Of a stretch of 64,000 nucleotides of DNA, positions 46,780 through 56,514 are shown one piece after another (the first letter of the stretch is position 1; each line of letters begins with the position of its first letter). The translations under genes and the position numbers were made by a program. Source of the DNA: an uncultured Draconibacterium sp. (lineage in GTDB: Bacteria > Bacteroidota > Bacteroidia > Bacteroidales > Prolixibacteraceae). The stretch covers positions 1,116,001 to 1,180,000 of the forward strand of contig NZ_OY782038.1 of the NCBI RefSeq assembly GCF_963677575.1, in the 5' to 3' direction. The notes beneath the pieces are model-generated. The model made no database searches, had not been told where the DNA came from, and saw only the letters and a program-made list of their open reading frames with translations.

Positions 46780-49700
46780 TTATAATTTAGTTATTTTTCC
46801 AATTGGAGATATCTTAAAGTCGATGCCTTCGACAAGAGCATTAAACTTACTAACACGTAAACAAAGTTGTTCGATGTAATGATTAGCCTCATAATTATAC
46901 TCTTCCTTTAATTCCCCTGCTGGACGAGCTTCTATATGTGGTCTAAAAAACAGTCTCCCATTTCGATCCATTTTTACAAGCTTATACAAATGCTTACTCA
47001 ACTCCTCATTTTTATGAAATGGTAATTTGTCTTTACTCTCTTTATACAGCAGAAACATCATACCTGCTTTTAGAAGATATTTAAACGGATATTTTGTTTT
47101 TGGATGAAGTTCAGGTATTGGATTTTCCTTACTCTTTCCAATAAAAAACTTCCCTGCATTTAAATTATTAATAATTACGAAATCCCGCTTTAAATTTCCC
47201 CGTTTATCCAATCCCTCATAAATTGCCATTCCATAATTTCCATCGTTAGCAACATTATACTGTTGTTTATACTCTTTGTCAGACAAATCGCGGTGTTTCT
47301 TAAAATTTTCAAGCGGATTTGTGACCATCGGAGCAACACAACGTACTTTTTTTACAGGAGTAAAACTACCATCCTTGTTTTCAATCATATATAAACGAGA
47401 TATTTGCTCCTTCAGGCTATCAATCAAAATCTGAGCATTGGTAATTTCTTCCTGTTCCTCTGCATCTTTAAGCTTCTTTTCTGCTGTTGCCAATTCTTTT
47501 TTTAACCGAACTTCTTCTTTCTTCCCCTTCTCTATTATTTTACGGATTGCATCATCTACAATATTCTTAACATCTGCAGAAGTTAGCGAATCAACTGGTT
47601 TTCTAGCAGCATAAACCAATTTATCTTCCAGTTCTCCTTGTTTATTCAACACTGGTCTTTTTATTGCCCCGTAGTTTGTCTCTTTATGCAAACTTCCGCG
47701 AACAGTATCTCCATTCTGATATATGGGCTCTCCTTGTTTATTGTACTGAATCTTACCACGTTTCCGTAATTTCTTTTTACTCTGTTTCGGAAGAACATCG
47801 GGCGTATAATGCGAAACCAGTACTTCTTTCTCAATGGCTTTTACCTCTTCTGTAAATGTTGCCCAGGGTTTCTCTACCGGTGGTAAATGGTCAACTCCCT
47901 GAACATGCAAATCTTCCCAATCATGATAAAATTTTGCCAGGTTCTCGTACTGCTCTTTTGTAATACAGGCAATGGCAACCGCATCAATACAGTGGTGTAT
48001 ATGGTTAACACGTTCTTTCTTTTCGTACTCGTCCTGAATTCCCCATAATCTCCTAAAATCGGCAACGGTATTGCCTTTTACGGTATACACTTTATCGAAA
48101 TAGGTTTTAAGATACATTCGCGAATACTTGGTAATTATTCCGGTATCTACCAATTGGCTGTTTTTAAAACCTTCCGGCACATCTTCCATCGTAAAACGCT
48201 GGTATTTATCGCGCCAGTAATTACGTTCGTAAGCTAATTTATGCCGTTTCTGAATGGCCCGGTCTTTCGAGTCCTTATCTTGTGCTCCCCTCGACTGCCT
48301 TACTGCAATATTTATCTGTTTATCCAACTCTTCATATTTCTCTTTCCAGAACTCAATCCGTTCCAGAATTTCAGCATGATTTGCTAACTGTGATGGAATT
48401 TTATTTCTTTTCACTGAGCGGTTAAATGCATTTTCGCAGAGTGTTTTATTGGCTTGCGAATTATCGAACGACACACTTCGCGGAATGGTATGCTCAATAT
48501 CAAAGCGAGGATTGGCCCCCAGGAAATCACTTATACGAATTTCCTGCCCGGTGTAAAGACATTTGTGCCGTTGCTCTTCCCAAAGCTGATACTTCAGTAT
48601 TTCTTCTTCCGATGGTTCTCCCCCATCCAGGAACTCTTTTATTTTTGCTGCATATTCTTTTCTGCGGGCTTCATTTTCGCGTTGCCAGTTCTGGGTAGCT
48701 TTGCGTTCATTGGCATTTAACAAGCCCCTCGACATTTCGATATGAATCCGGGTATTCGCATCAATTATATCTTCTTTTATCAGCTCGTTAATCACTTTTC
48801 GCAATTGGTGCATGGCGCGCATGGCCATCGGGTTCCGAATGGATGAAACCATTGGGCTTCCCAAATAGTAGCGTCCGTCTTTGCCTTTTACCGGTGGTTT
48901 ATAAACATCAATAGCTGAAGGATGATAAATTTTCGACAAATTTTCTCCGTCAACCTCAAAATTATCGGTAATAAAAGTTAATACCCTGTCGTCTATCCGA
49001 TGCACTTTGGCAAATTCGCCCCGCCCCATATTTTTTTGCATTTGCTTTTTCAGTAAATCAAATGCTTTTGTTTCAATTCTTGCTTTTTTCTCTTCCTCAA
49101 ATCCGGCATAGCGCTTTGGGCCAAAATGGGCGTTTATTTTCTTCTTTAAACCATTGCGAAATAATTCTTCAGCCTCGTTACTCCAAACAAAGCTGTTTTC
49201 ATCATTCCGGGCATTTTTAATACTACCATTTACAATGTCAATTATTTGTTTTTCTTCATTTTGGGTGTCGATTAAGAGCTTTATTTCATCGCGTATATAA
49301 TCCCGGTTAGCTTTATTCTTCCAAATTTCTGCCGGAATTATTTCCTCCATATTTGCCAGAAATACTGCATGAGAGTATATCAGCCCTTTTCTCAGGTATG
49401 GCAATATTTTCCGAATTGCTTTCAGGCTTAACGACGCGTAATCTTGTTTTAGCTTTATTTTTAAAAACTCTTTAACCTCATCTTCATTAAAACCAAGACG
49501 TTTACGGGCAAAACCGGCAAGTTTTTCTTCCGAGTCAAACGAATACAATACATGCCAAACATCGTTAATATCGATAAAAGCTTTTGCACCATCGCTTTCA
49601 CGGGTATATTCCTGCCGGATATCCATAAAATTGTCGCCAAATAAATCTTTTAACCGTGCAGAAACAGGGCAGCCACTTACAGTCGTTTTCATACTAAAGT

Positions 49701-50739
49701 TTAACAACCAGTCTTCAGGATTAATATCGCGGGCCTTAAAATACTTGTATTGGTTTTTAGGTGCCAGCTGTTTGGCTAAGTCTTCAAAATCAAAATGTTC
49801 TTTGCTTTTACGATAAAACTGAGGCATTACTTTTTCCTTTTCTGCGGCAGTAAGGAAACGTAACTTTTCATCGTCAGGCGTTTTCATCTTAATATTATTC
49901 AGGAAACACAACATCCGGTATTCCTCAAATTCAGGACGCGATACGGCACAACGAGGTTTGTTTGGTTCGAAAACACATTTCCCAATCAATCCTTTTTGCG
50001 ATTTTAACGGACGTTGGTAGAAAATCGCTTTACGCAGCTTTTCAACAAAATCGGCAGGAAGCTCCTGGAATGCAGAAATTCGTTCAAATTCTTCCAAGTA
50101 ATGCTCATTTCTATGTGTGTAAGTATCTCTTATTTTTTCGCCTTTGTGGTATTTTTCATAGAAATACTGTCCCAGGGTTTTATTGCCTTTAGCCTTACTA
50201 ATTTCAGCTATTGATTTTTTTACGGCCCCCTCACTCTCTTTTGTTCCTTCAAGCCGGTTACTCAGGAATCCACGCCGCTGGGCCATATGATAAAATGCAC
50301 GGCCAATGGCAAAGCGGTTTTCTTCTTCTGATAAATCCAGTTTTTCAGTAATCGCAAGATTTCGAAAATAATACGGGTTCTTATTTGCCTTATCATCTGT
50401 TTTCCACCAGTTTTTAAATAATTCATTTTGTGGATATATCTTTTTATAAAGCCAATTCTTTAATTCTTCTTTATCCAGCTCAGGACAATAACCGTAATCT
50501 GATAAAACTTTTAAAGTATTTACCTTACGAACTTTTCGCCGGTATTTTATTCTACGCGCACTTCTAAAGGCTGTGCGCTCAGCAGCTTTCGAGCCTTCTA
50601 CTCCTTTCTCTATTTTCACTCCTTCCTGAAAAATACGCACACCTTTTTCCCGGAGTTTAAAGTCCTCTCTTCTTTCTTTTTCTACAACTGCCCAACCAAC
50701 ACTGTTTGTTCCGAGATCTAATCATAAAATTTTTGCCAT
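46780..50739 (-). pseudogene. cas9: cas9 (type II-C) with an in-frame TGA at codon 6
   Basis: From ATG 50739 the protein reads MAKIL-stop-LDLGTNSVGWAVVEKERRED and continues without another break for 1,319 codons. The TGA (50722-50724) stands where relatives have Gly (ILGLDLGTNS), so a GGA to TGA change is likely. D8, the RuvC-I catalytic residue, lies two codons beyond. Everything else looks intact: arginine-rich bridge helix (SARRIKYRRKVRK), RuvC-II E668 (IHIEMSRG), HNH H750 (FDIEHTIPRS), and RuvC-III H915/H916 and D919 (IHHCIDAVAIA). A restart at GTG 50640 would give 1,286 residues lacking RuvC-I, at best an HNH-only nickase. TGA is a normal stop elsewhere in the window. Read-through or sequencing error remain possible. 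Confidence 0.9.
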
Positions 50740-50761
50740 TTTGAATGCGTTTTTACAGGTT

Positions 50762-50911
50762 ATACCAATTGTATTTCAGAGTGAGCCTTAAGCGAAACTG
50801 TGAAATTACAATAGCTTGTCCCGAAAATTTTCGGGAGTTAATGCCGATACTTAAGCAAAATGACTTTGGGAATATATGAACCAAAGGCTCAATTTGATTT
50901 CTAATCGGTAT
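50762..50911. mobile_element. MITE-like inverted-repeat element upstream of cas9
   Basis: Imperfect 28-bp terminal inverted repeats (left 50762-50789, right 50884-50911; 21 of 28 match; shared start ATACC and end TGAGCCTT) enclose about 94 bp, which includes the 16-bp palindrome CCCGAAAATTTTCGGG (50820-50835). The element ends 22 bp before the cas9 start codon and probably replaces or provides its promoter region. No ORF. Target duplications are not evident. Confidence 0.5.
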
Positions 50912-51007
50912 TATTCAAGAATTATGTTGTTAAATATAAAAAATATGAATAAGATTGTTTTATATTAGCATTGTATTTATAAAAACATCTGTTCAATAAC
51001 ATAAGAA

Positions 51008-51089
51008 TTCAATTTTACATCTTATCACAATAAGGCTATATGCCGAAGGAAAAAAATTCCTGTACTCCCGCTTCGGTGGGAGTTTTTTT
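51008..51089 (+). ncRNA. tracrRNA of the type II-C system
   Basis: The antirepeat is TTCAATTTTACATC-TTAT-CACAAT: 14 bases then 6 bases pair with the crRNA repeat (GUUGUG...GAUGUAAAAUUGAA), separated by a four-base internal bulge. It is followed by AATAAGGCTATATGCCG (nexus-like hairpin), GGAA/TTCC, and a final ACTCCCGC-TTCG-GTGGGAGT hairpin with a T run, which is the terminator. Transcription is plus strand, divergent from cas9. The 5' end is not fixed; a weak -7-like TAGCATTG lies at 50966-50973. Confidence 0.92.
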
Positions 51090-51100
51090 ATGCCAACTTT

Positions 51101-51175
51101 TAAAACACTTTCGGGTCTGCCAGACTTCGAAAGGTTTGTCCTAACCCCGAAGAGTCTTTACGACCTTCGGGTGTT
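51101..51175. repeat. REP copy 7 (two-hairpin form)
   Basis: CACTTTCGGGTCTGCCAGACT... and CCCCGAAGAGTCTTTACGAC..., 12 bp after the tracrRNA terminator. It marks the right limit of the REP cluster. Confidence 0.8.
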
Positions 51176-51246
51176 TCAAGCCGGAATACAAAAAAAGCGG
51201 AACCCAAACCAATGAATCCCGCTTTTATATTGTAATGTGAAAACAA

Positions 51247-53019
51247 TTACAAATCCACGTTCAGAACTGAATATTTCTGAACCAGCTTTTCCAATTCCAG
51301 AACAACATCCTTTTTCTTCTCTTCAAAAAGGTTTTTATAATAGTCGATTCCGTCCATTAAATTCTTTTTGAATTTTACCAGGTTACGCTTTTCTTTCACG
51401 TCATCTGTATTCTTTTGAAAAGCTTCCATTCGTTCTTTAAAAATATCGAGGTACATCCCCAGCTCCTTCAAAAACATGTGTGGACGATAACCTTTATCCA
51501 ACAAATTGATACGCCCGTAAATATGATCAACCATCTCTTTCAGCGAAGAGATTTTTGAGAAATAGGCCAGGTTGGGTCCCGGACACACGGTTACTTTCTC
51601 ATTTTCCTTAACAGCAATACCTTTCGATTGCAGCATAGAAATTCCAAGCCCGATGCACAAACACTCCGGTTCAATAATTTTATCGTATGCTTTCTTGTAT
51701 TCTTCTTCCGGCAAATTCATTTCTTCCAGTTCCTTTAACTTTTTACTTTGGTACTGGCGCGACGAGGTACAAATTGGTTTTTCGGTGTATTCGGTATTAT
51801 ACCTCAAAAATCCTTTCGAACAGGGCATCCCTGCTTTTCCTTCGGCAGCCATTGCCAGGCGCAGTTTGCTCATCGATGCCCATTTAATGCTGTTAAACGG
51901 AACCCCCAGCGGCGACAAACCACTGTAGAAATAATCTTTCTCCTTGCCTTTTGCCAACAGCTCCATGGTTTCGGTATCAATGCTGATCACCTCGGGCACC
52001 AATAAAAAAGGTGATCCCCAGCCAACGCTGTCCATATTGTAATGCTCAAGCAGCAGGTTATGTTCTTCAGTATTCCCAACACCGCCTTGTGCCGTAATTT
52101 TCATTCCCGGTTCTTCTGCCGGTTGCGAAAGCTCTTTTTTCTGCAAAGCTGTTTTATAAATCTCAACACAGGTATCGAATAACTTCTGGCGGTTCAGCCT
52201 GAATTCGTCAAGAATTGGCCCAAACAAAACACCGTTTGTTGGGAAAGCGTGTCCACCACAGTTTACACCCGATTCAATACGGTATTCCGAAACCCACAGT
52301 CCTTTTGCAGCCAACATTTTGCCCTGTACCAGTGCCGAACGAAAATCGCTGACTTTAAGGATAATTTTTTTCTTAATCGATCCTGTAATATCGGGAAAGA
52401 AGTCCTTGAAATTTTCGATGTAGCTGTACAAACGCGGGCTCATTCCGGCAGAAAGTACCAGCGACGAACTCAGGTTACTGTTGGCAAAACCACGCAATGC
52501 CGCATGTGCATCGTTATACTCGATGGGAAGTTCTTCACCATTTTTTTTGTTAACCTGATCAAGCTTGGTCATAATGTTTACATCAATCGATCCCACCGGC
52601 AATTTTTCATTCACCCATTTCTTTAGCTCTTCAGTAACCGATTTCTTAAATCCAAGGTTGCTGAATTTTGCCTTCAGCTCCGACGCCTCGGGAAGCATAT
52701 CGTAATATTTCTCCAATTCGCTTCCAACATTCGACAAAGAAGCTTTTAATCCATCCACCTTTTTATTAACCACTTCTTCCATGGTATTCAGGTACGATGT
52801 TATACGTTTTGCCCTGCAATCGTCAGCCTTTCTCGAGATGGCTGTAAACGGCAAATCAAACTTTTTACAGTAAAATTCGCGAATACTTTCCATCAGTGCA
52901 TCGTCAACCAACGAAATCACCGACGAAATACCAAAAGGAGCAACGTTAGCAGGAGTGTCCATTGAATATCCTACACCCAGAACGGGTATATGAAAAGAAT
53001 GTCCTTCAAATATCTTCAT
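51247..53019 (-). CDS. Conserved protein of unknown function (590 residues)
   Basis: A long cytosolic protein starting MKIFEGHSFHIPVLGVGYSM, with no signal or membrane segment. Motifs such as GMKITAQGGVGNTEEHNLLL and WGSPFLLVPEVISIDTETM suggest a phosphate/cofactor-binding barrel, and CICTSSRQYQSKK-type and ECLCIGLGISML segments hold cysteines that could bind a cluster. The C-terminus is a coiled coil (FKERMEAFQKNTDDVKEKRN). It resembles a Bacteroidetes conserved family of unknown role that superficially recalls nitronate-monooxygenase-like barrels; that is only an impression. It is separated from the CRISPR region by REP copy 7 and from tetR by a divergent spacer. Confidence 0.7.
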   Translation of the reverse strand: MKIFEGHSFHIPVLGVGYSMDTPANVAPFGISSVISLVDDALMESIREFYCKKFDLPFTAISRKADDCRAKRITSYLNTMEEVVNKKVDGLKASLSNVGSELEKYYDMLPEASELKAKFSNLGFKKSVTEELKKWVNEKLPVGSIDVNIMTKLDQVNKKNGEELPIEYNDAHAALRGFANSNLSSSLVLSAGMSPRLYSYIENFKDFFPDITGSIKKKIILKVSDFRSALVQGKMLAAKGLWVSEYRIESGVNCGGHAFPTNGVLFGPILDEFRLNRQKLFDTCVEIYKTALQKKELSQPAEEPGMKITAQGGVGNTEEHNLLLEHYNMDSVGWGSPFLLVPEVISIDTETMELLAKGKEKDYFYSGLSPLGVPFNSIKWASMSKLRLAMAAEGKAGMPCSKGFLRYNTEYTEKPICTSSRQYQSKKLKELEEMNLPEEEYKKAYDKIIEPECLCIGLGISMLQSKGIAVKENEKVTVCPGPNLAYFSKISSLKEMVDHIYGRINLLDKGYRPHMFLKELGMYLDIFKERMEAFQKNTDDVKEKRNLVKFKKNLMDGIDYYKNLFEEKKKDVVLELEKLVQKYSVLNVDL

Positions 53020-53212
53020 TTACTTAATTTATATCAAATCGGGGTTAATTACGCCCCGGTTATGTTTAAACAATTGGGCGCAAAGAAAGCAAGTTATTTT
53101 ACATTTGCTTGCAACTATTGGTGCAATGACAAAATTGTTTAGTTATTTCCTGTTAATTTTCAAACACAAACTTCTAATTTGAACTATTTCGTCTATTATT
53201 CCATATTTAGAA

Positions 53213-53287
53213 TGACCACCCGGTCAATTAATCCAATTTTTTCTTGGAATTTCAAAATACAACATTTACCTTTGACCGACCGTTCAA
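53213..53287 (+). promoter_or_regulatory. Promoter of tetR with two TetR-type operators
   Basis: TTG (53244-53246), a 20-bp spacer and TACCTTTG (53267-53274) form a promoter. The near-palindrome TTGACCGACCGTTCAA (53272-53287) overlaps its -7 element, and TGACCACCCGGTCA (53213-53226) lies upstream. TetR binding here would block transcription, giving autorepression; this is inferred. Confidence 0.6.
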
Positions 53288-53303
53288 TCAATAAATAAAA
53301 AAG

Positions 53304-53894
53304 ATGCCAAGAAGTCCGGAACAATTTGATGATATCAGAAAACAAAAGAAACACCTGATTATGGAAACTGCACTTGGATTATTTGCAGAAAATGGCTATC
53401 ACGCCACTTCCATAAGCCAGATTGCAGCCAAAGCAAAAATATCGAAAGGCTTAACATACAACTATTTCAAAAGTAAAAAAGAGATTCTCGATGAACTGAT
53501 GGAGCATGGTTTTAATGAGATTTACGACAACCTTGATATTAACCATGACGGCATACTCACTCAGGAAGAATTTATATACTTTATCCGACAAAATTTTAAA
53601 CTGCTACGCGAAAACATACAACACTGGAAGTTGTTTTTCTCGCTGTTGCTACAACCGCAAATCTCACAAACTTTTGCCAAAACCTACGAAGAAAAGGCCG
53701 GCCCTATTTTCAACCTGTTTTATGGATTTATAAAAGCCCAGGGAAGTAAAAATCCCGAAAGCGACCTGATGGCTATCGCCTCGTTAATAGAAGGTGCATT
53801 TTTATATTGTGTTGCCGCCCCCGATGTTTTCCCTATGGAGAAACTGGAAGAGGCCGTAATTGCTGCATCGTTTAAAATCGTTAACAATCAATAA
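53304..53894 (+). CDS. TetR/AcrR-family transcriptional regulator
   Basis: A 196-residue regulator. The N-terminal helix-turn-helix is clear: LIMETALGLFAENGYHATSI, then SQIAAKAKISKGLTYNYFKSKKEILDELM. The C-terminal ligand domain is helical. It lies 8 bp before the LolA-like gene and leads the transport block, so it is likely its local repressor, acting at the palindromes overlapping its own promoter. Confidence 0.93.
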   Translation: MPRSPEQFDDIRKQKKHLIMETALGLFAENGYHATSISQIAAKAKISKGLTYNYFKSKKEILDELMEHGFNEIYDNLDINHDGILTQEEFIYFIRQNFKLLRENIQHWKLFFSLLLQPQISQTFAKTYEEKAGPIFNLFYGFIKAQGSKNPESDLMAIASLIEGAFLYCVAAPDVFPMEKLEEAVIAASFKIVNNQ

Positions 53895-53902
53895 TTACCA
53901 AA

Positions 53903-54646
53903 ATGAAACACATACAACTTACACTAACTTTTATGCTTCTGGGCCTTGCTGTATTTGCCCAGGATATGACTGCGATTATAAAACAAGCCGACGAAAAATT
54001 CAGAGGAGAATCCAGTCGTGGCGAAATGACTATGATAATTGAACGCCCGGGTTGGAGCCGAACCGTATCGATGAAAAACTGGACGATGGGCAACGACTAT
54101 TCACTTATATATATTACTGCGCCGGCCAAAGAAAAAGGCCAGGTTTTTCTGAAACGCGACAAAGAAATGTGGAACTGGGTGCCCAACATCGAACGGATGA
54201 TAAAAATTCCGCCATCAATGATGATGCAATCGTGGATGGGATCGGACTTTACCAACGACGACCTGGTTAAAGAATCGCAAATGGCAAAAGACTATTCGAA
54301 CAAACTACTTGGCGAGGAAGAAGTTGACGGTTATACCTGCTATAAAATTGAATTGATACCACACGAAGATGCGCCTGTAGTTTGGGGAAAAGTAATTATG
54401 TGGATTTCGAAAGAAGAACTGCACTGGCTAAAAGCTGAGTTTTATGATGAAGATGGCTACCTGGTAAATACAGAAATTCTCACCGACGTAAAAATGATGG
54501 ACGACCGCGAAATGCCTACACGCCTTGAAATGATTCCGGCCGATGAAGAAGGCAACAAAACGGTTATGATCTTTGATAAAATTGAGTTCGATGTCGATCT
54601 GAAAGAGAGCTTTTTCTCGCAGCAGAATATGAAGAGGATCAGATGA
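53903..54646 (+). CDS. Outer-membrane lipoprotein-sorting (LolA-like) protein
   Basis: A 247-residue periplasmic protein with a signal peptide (LTFMLLGLAVFAQ). It has the LolA-like half-barrel pattern (FRGESSRGEMTMIIERPGWSR, LIYITAPAKEKGQVFLKRDK, MWNWVPNIERMIKIPPSMMM, TCYKIELIPHEDAPVVWGKV). Members of this COG2834-type family carry lipophilic cargo across the periplasm. Together with two FtsX-type permeases, an ATPase and a barrel it suggests a complete envelope export or lipid-trafficking path. Confidence 0.88.
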   Translation: MKHIQLTLTFMLLGLAVFAQDMTAIIKQADEKFRGESSRGEMTMIIERPGWSRTVSMKNWTMGNDYSLIYITAPAKEKGQVFLKRDKEMWNWVPNIERMIKIPPSMMMQSWMGSDFTNDDLVKESQMAKDYSNKLLGEEEVDGYTCYKIELIPHEDAPVVWGKVIMWISKEELHWLKAEFYDEDGYLVNTEILTDVKMMDDREMPTRLEMIPADEEGNKTVMIFDKIEFDVDLKESFFSQQNMKRIR

Positions 54647-54708
54647 CAATGATTGAATGCGGAAATGATTGAATGCTTAAATTATAAGTCAACCAATAAA
54701 ATAATGCT

Positions 54709-55089
54709 ATGAATACTAAGGAAAAATTTATTGAAGAGATGAAACAACGAACGAAAAAGTTTGCTGTGGATGTAATTCTTTTCTGCGAAACCCTGAAGAG
54801 TTCTAAAGCCAGTTCTGTAATTACCTATCAACTTATTAAATCAGCCACATCCACAGGAGCCAATTACCGGGCAGCTTGCCGGGGACGTTCCAAATCAGAA
54901 TTCTTTAGCAAAATGTGCATTGTAGTTGAAGAATCAGACGAATCAATTTACTGGCTTGAAGTTATTGAAGAAGCAAACTTATCTAATGATACAAAAGAGC
55001 TTGACCGGTTAACAAAAGAGGCTATTGAGATTTCGAAGATCATGACAAAAGCAAAGGATACAACCTACAAAAACATCAATGGTAAATAG
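54709..55089 (+). CDS. Four-helix-bundle protein (23S rRNA IVS-type family)
   Basis: A 126-residue all-helical protein matching the S23/TIGR02436 family: QLIKSATSTGANYRAACRGRSKSEFFSKMCIVVEESDESIYWLEVI is its core (written here in part as SATSTGANYRAACRGRSKSE). The family was first seen inside 23S rRNA intervening sequences and is also scattered between Bacteroidetes genes. It interrupts the LolA-like/permease series, so it is probably an insertion rather than a transport component. Function unknown. Confidence 0.9.
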   Translation: MNTKEKFIEEMKQRTKKFAVDVILFCETLKSSKASSVITYQLIKSATSTGANYRAACRGRSKSEFFSKMCIVVEESDESIYWLEVIEEANLSNDTKELDRLTKEAIEISKIMTKAKDTTYKNINGK

Positions 55090-55163
55090 TATCTATTCAA
55101 ATCAGGTGTCACAAAAAACGAACATTTAAGCATTTCTGCATTAACGCAATAAAGCATTTACAA

Positions 55164-56384
55164 ATGAAAACAAACATAAAACTCGCCTGGCGGAACCTCT
55201 GGCGGAACAAACGCCGAACCATTATTGCCATATCGTCTATTGTGTTCAGTGTGTTACTGGCTTCGTATATGCGGGCAATGCAGGAAGGTTCGTACGATAG
55301 TATGATCGATAATTCGGTAAAATTTTACACCGGTTATTTGCAGGTGCAGGACACGGCTTACTGGGACGAACGCACACTTGACAACAGTTTTGAAGTAGAT
55401 TCTGAAGTGCAAAAACAGATTAAAAGTATAAAAGATGTTTCACTGGTTTCCAACCGTCTGGAATCATTCTCTTTGGCTGCCGACCAGATGAAAAGCAAAC
55501 CGGCAATGGTGATGGGAATTGAACCCGAAGCCGAGGACCAGATCACAAACCTCTCGAAAAAGATGCAGTCGGGAGAATTTATAAGATCAGGTGATAAAGA
55601 AGTGGTGCTCAGCAGCGGCTTGGCCAAATATCTGGAACTGGATGTTGGCGATACACTGGTAATGATCTCGCAGGGTTATCACGGGATTAGTGCAAGTGGT
55701 TTGTTCCCGATTAAAGGAATTATAAAACACCCGAATGCCGAGTTTAACAAACGGCTTGTTTATATGGACATTGAAACCGCCCGCGAGTTTTATTCGGCTT
55801 ATGGTTTATCAACATCGCTGGTTGTAATGACCGATGATCACTACAGTGTAAATCATATAAAAAAAGAAATCGAGCAAATTCTGCCGGAACAAAACACTGT
55901 AATGACATGGACAGAAATGACGCCTGAATTATTACAGATAATTCAAAGTGACCGTGGCGGTGGAATTATCATGCTGGGTATACTTTACCTGGTTATTGCA
56001 TTTGGCATGTTTAGCGTAGTGATTATGATGGTGAAAGAGCGCCAACGTGAATTTGGAGTTACTCACGCCATCGGAATGCAAAAGCGTAAATTATCCTCGC
56101 TGGTTTTTATCGAAACACTTTTTATCGGATTTATTGGTTGTGCAGTAGGATTAATAATCAGTTACTTTTTCTGTCTCTACTTTTTCTACAATCCTATTCC
56201 GCTTACCGGCGATATGGCAAAAGCTACCGAAATTTATGGCATGGAACCGTACATATTCGTTTCCATGAAAGCCTCGCTCTTTTACAACCAGATTGTGGTG
56301 GTTTTCCTCATCAGCATTTTTATAGCGATTTTCCCGATAACCAATGTTAACCGGTTAAAGATAACAAAAGCAATGCGGGCTTAA
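55164..56384 (+). CDS. ABC transporter permease, FtsX/LolC type
   Basis: A 406-residue MacB/FtsX-topology protein: one N-terminal membrane segment (RTIIAISSIVFSVLLASYMR), a large periplasmic domain, and three C-terminal segments (ILYLVIAFGMFSVVIMMVKE, FIETLFIGFIGCAVGLIISYFF, QIVVVFLISIFIAIF). It pairs with the next permease and the ATPase at 57919; such complexes move lipids or lipoproteins rather than solutes. Confidence 0.92.
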   Translation: MKTNIKLAWRNLWRNKRRTIIAISSIVFSVLLASYMRAMQEGSYDSMIDNSVKFYTGYLQVQDTAYWDERTLDNSFEVDSEVQKQIKSIKDVSLVSNRLESFSLAADQMKSKPAMVMGIEPEAEDQITNLSKKMQSGEFIRSGDKEVVLSSGLAKYLELDVGDTLVMISQGYHGISASGLFPIKGIIKHPNAEFNKRLVYMDIETAREFYSAYGLSTSLVVMTDDHYSVNHIKKEIEQILPEQNTVMTWTEMTPELLQIIQSDRGGGIIMLGILYLVIAFGMFSVVIMMVKERQREFGVTHAIGMQKRKLSSLVFIETLFIGFIGCAVGLIISYFFCLYFFYNPIPLTGDMAKATEIYGMEPYIFVSMKASLFYNQIVVVFLISIFIAIFPITNVNRLKITKAMRA

Positions 56385-56514
56385 TTAGTTTACAGTCACA
56401 GATCTCAGTTATCAGAAATATTAAAATGAGTAATAATAAGGAATACAACAATTTGGATTTGGAACGGAATACTTCGCACATCCAACTTCGTACTTCCGGC
56501 TTAAATAAAACAAA

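Noticed and set aside
50722..50724. Selenocysteine or other recoding of the cas9 TGA
   Set aside because: Cas9 relatives have glycine at this position, no SECIS-like hairpin is obvious just downstream, and TGA serves as a normal stop in other genes here.
54709..55089. Four-helix-bundle gene as a sign of a nearby 23S rRNA intervening sequence
   Set aside because: No rRNA sequence flanks it; the family also occurs as free-standing genes.
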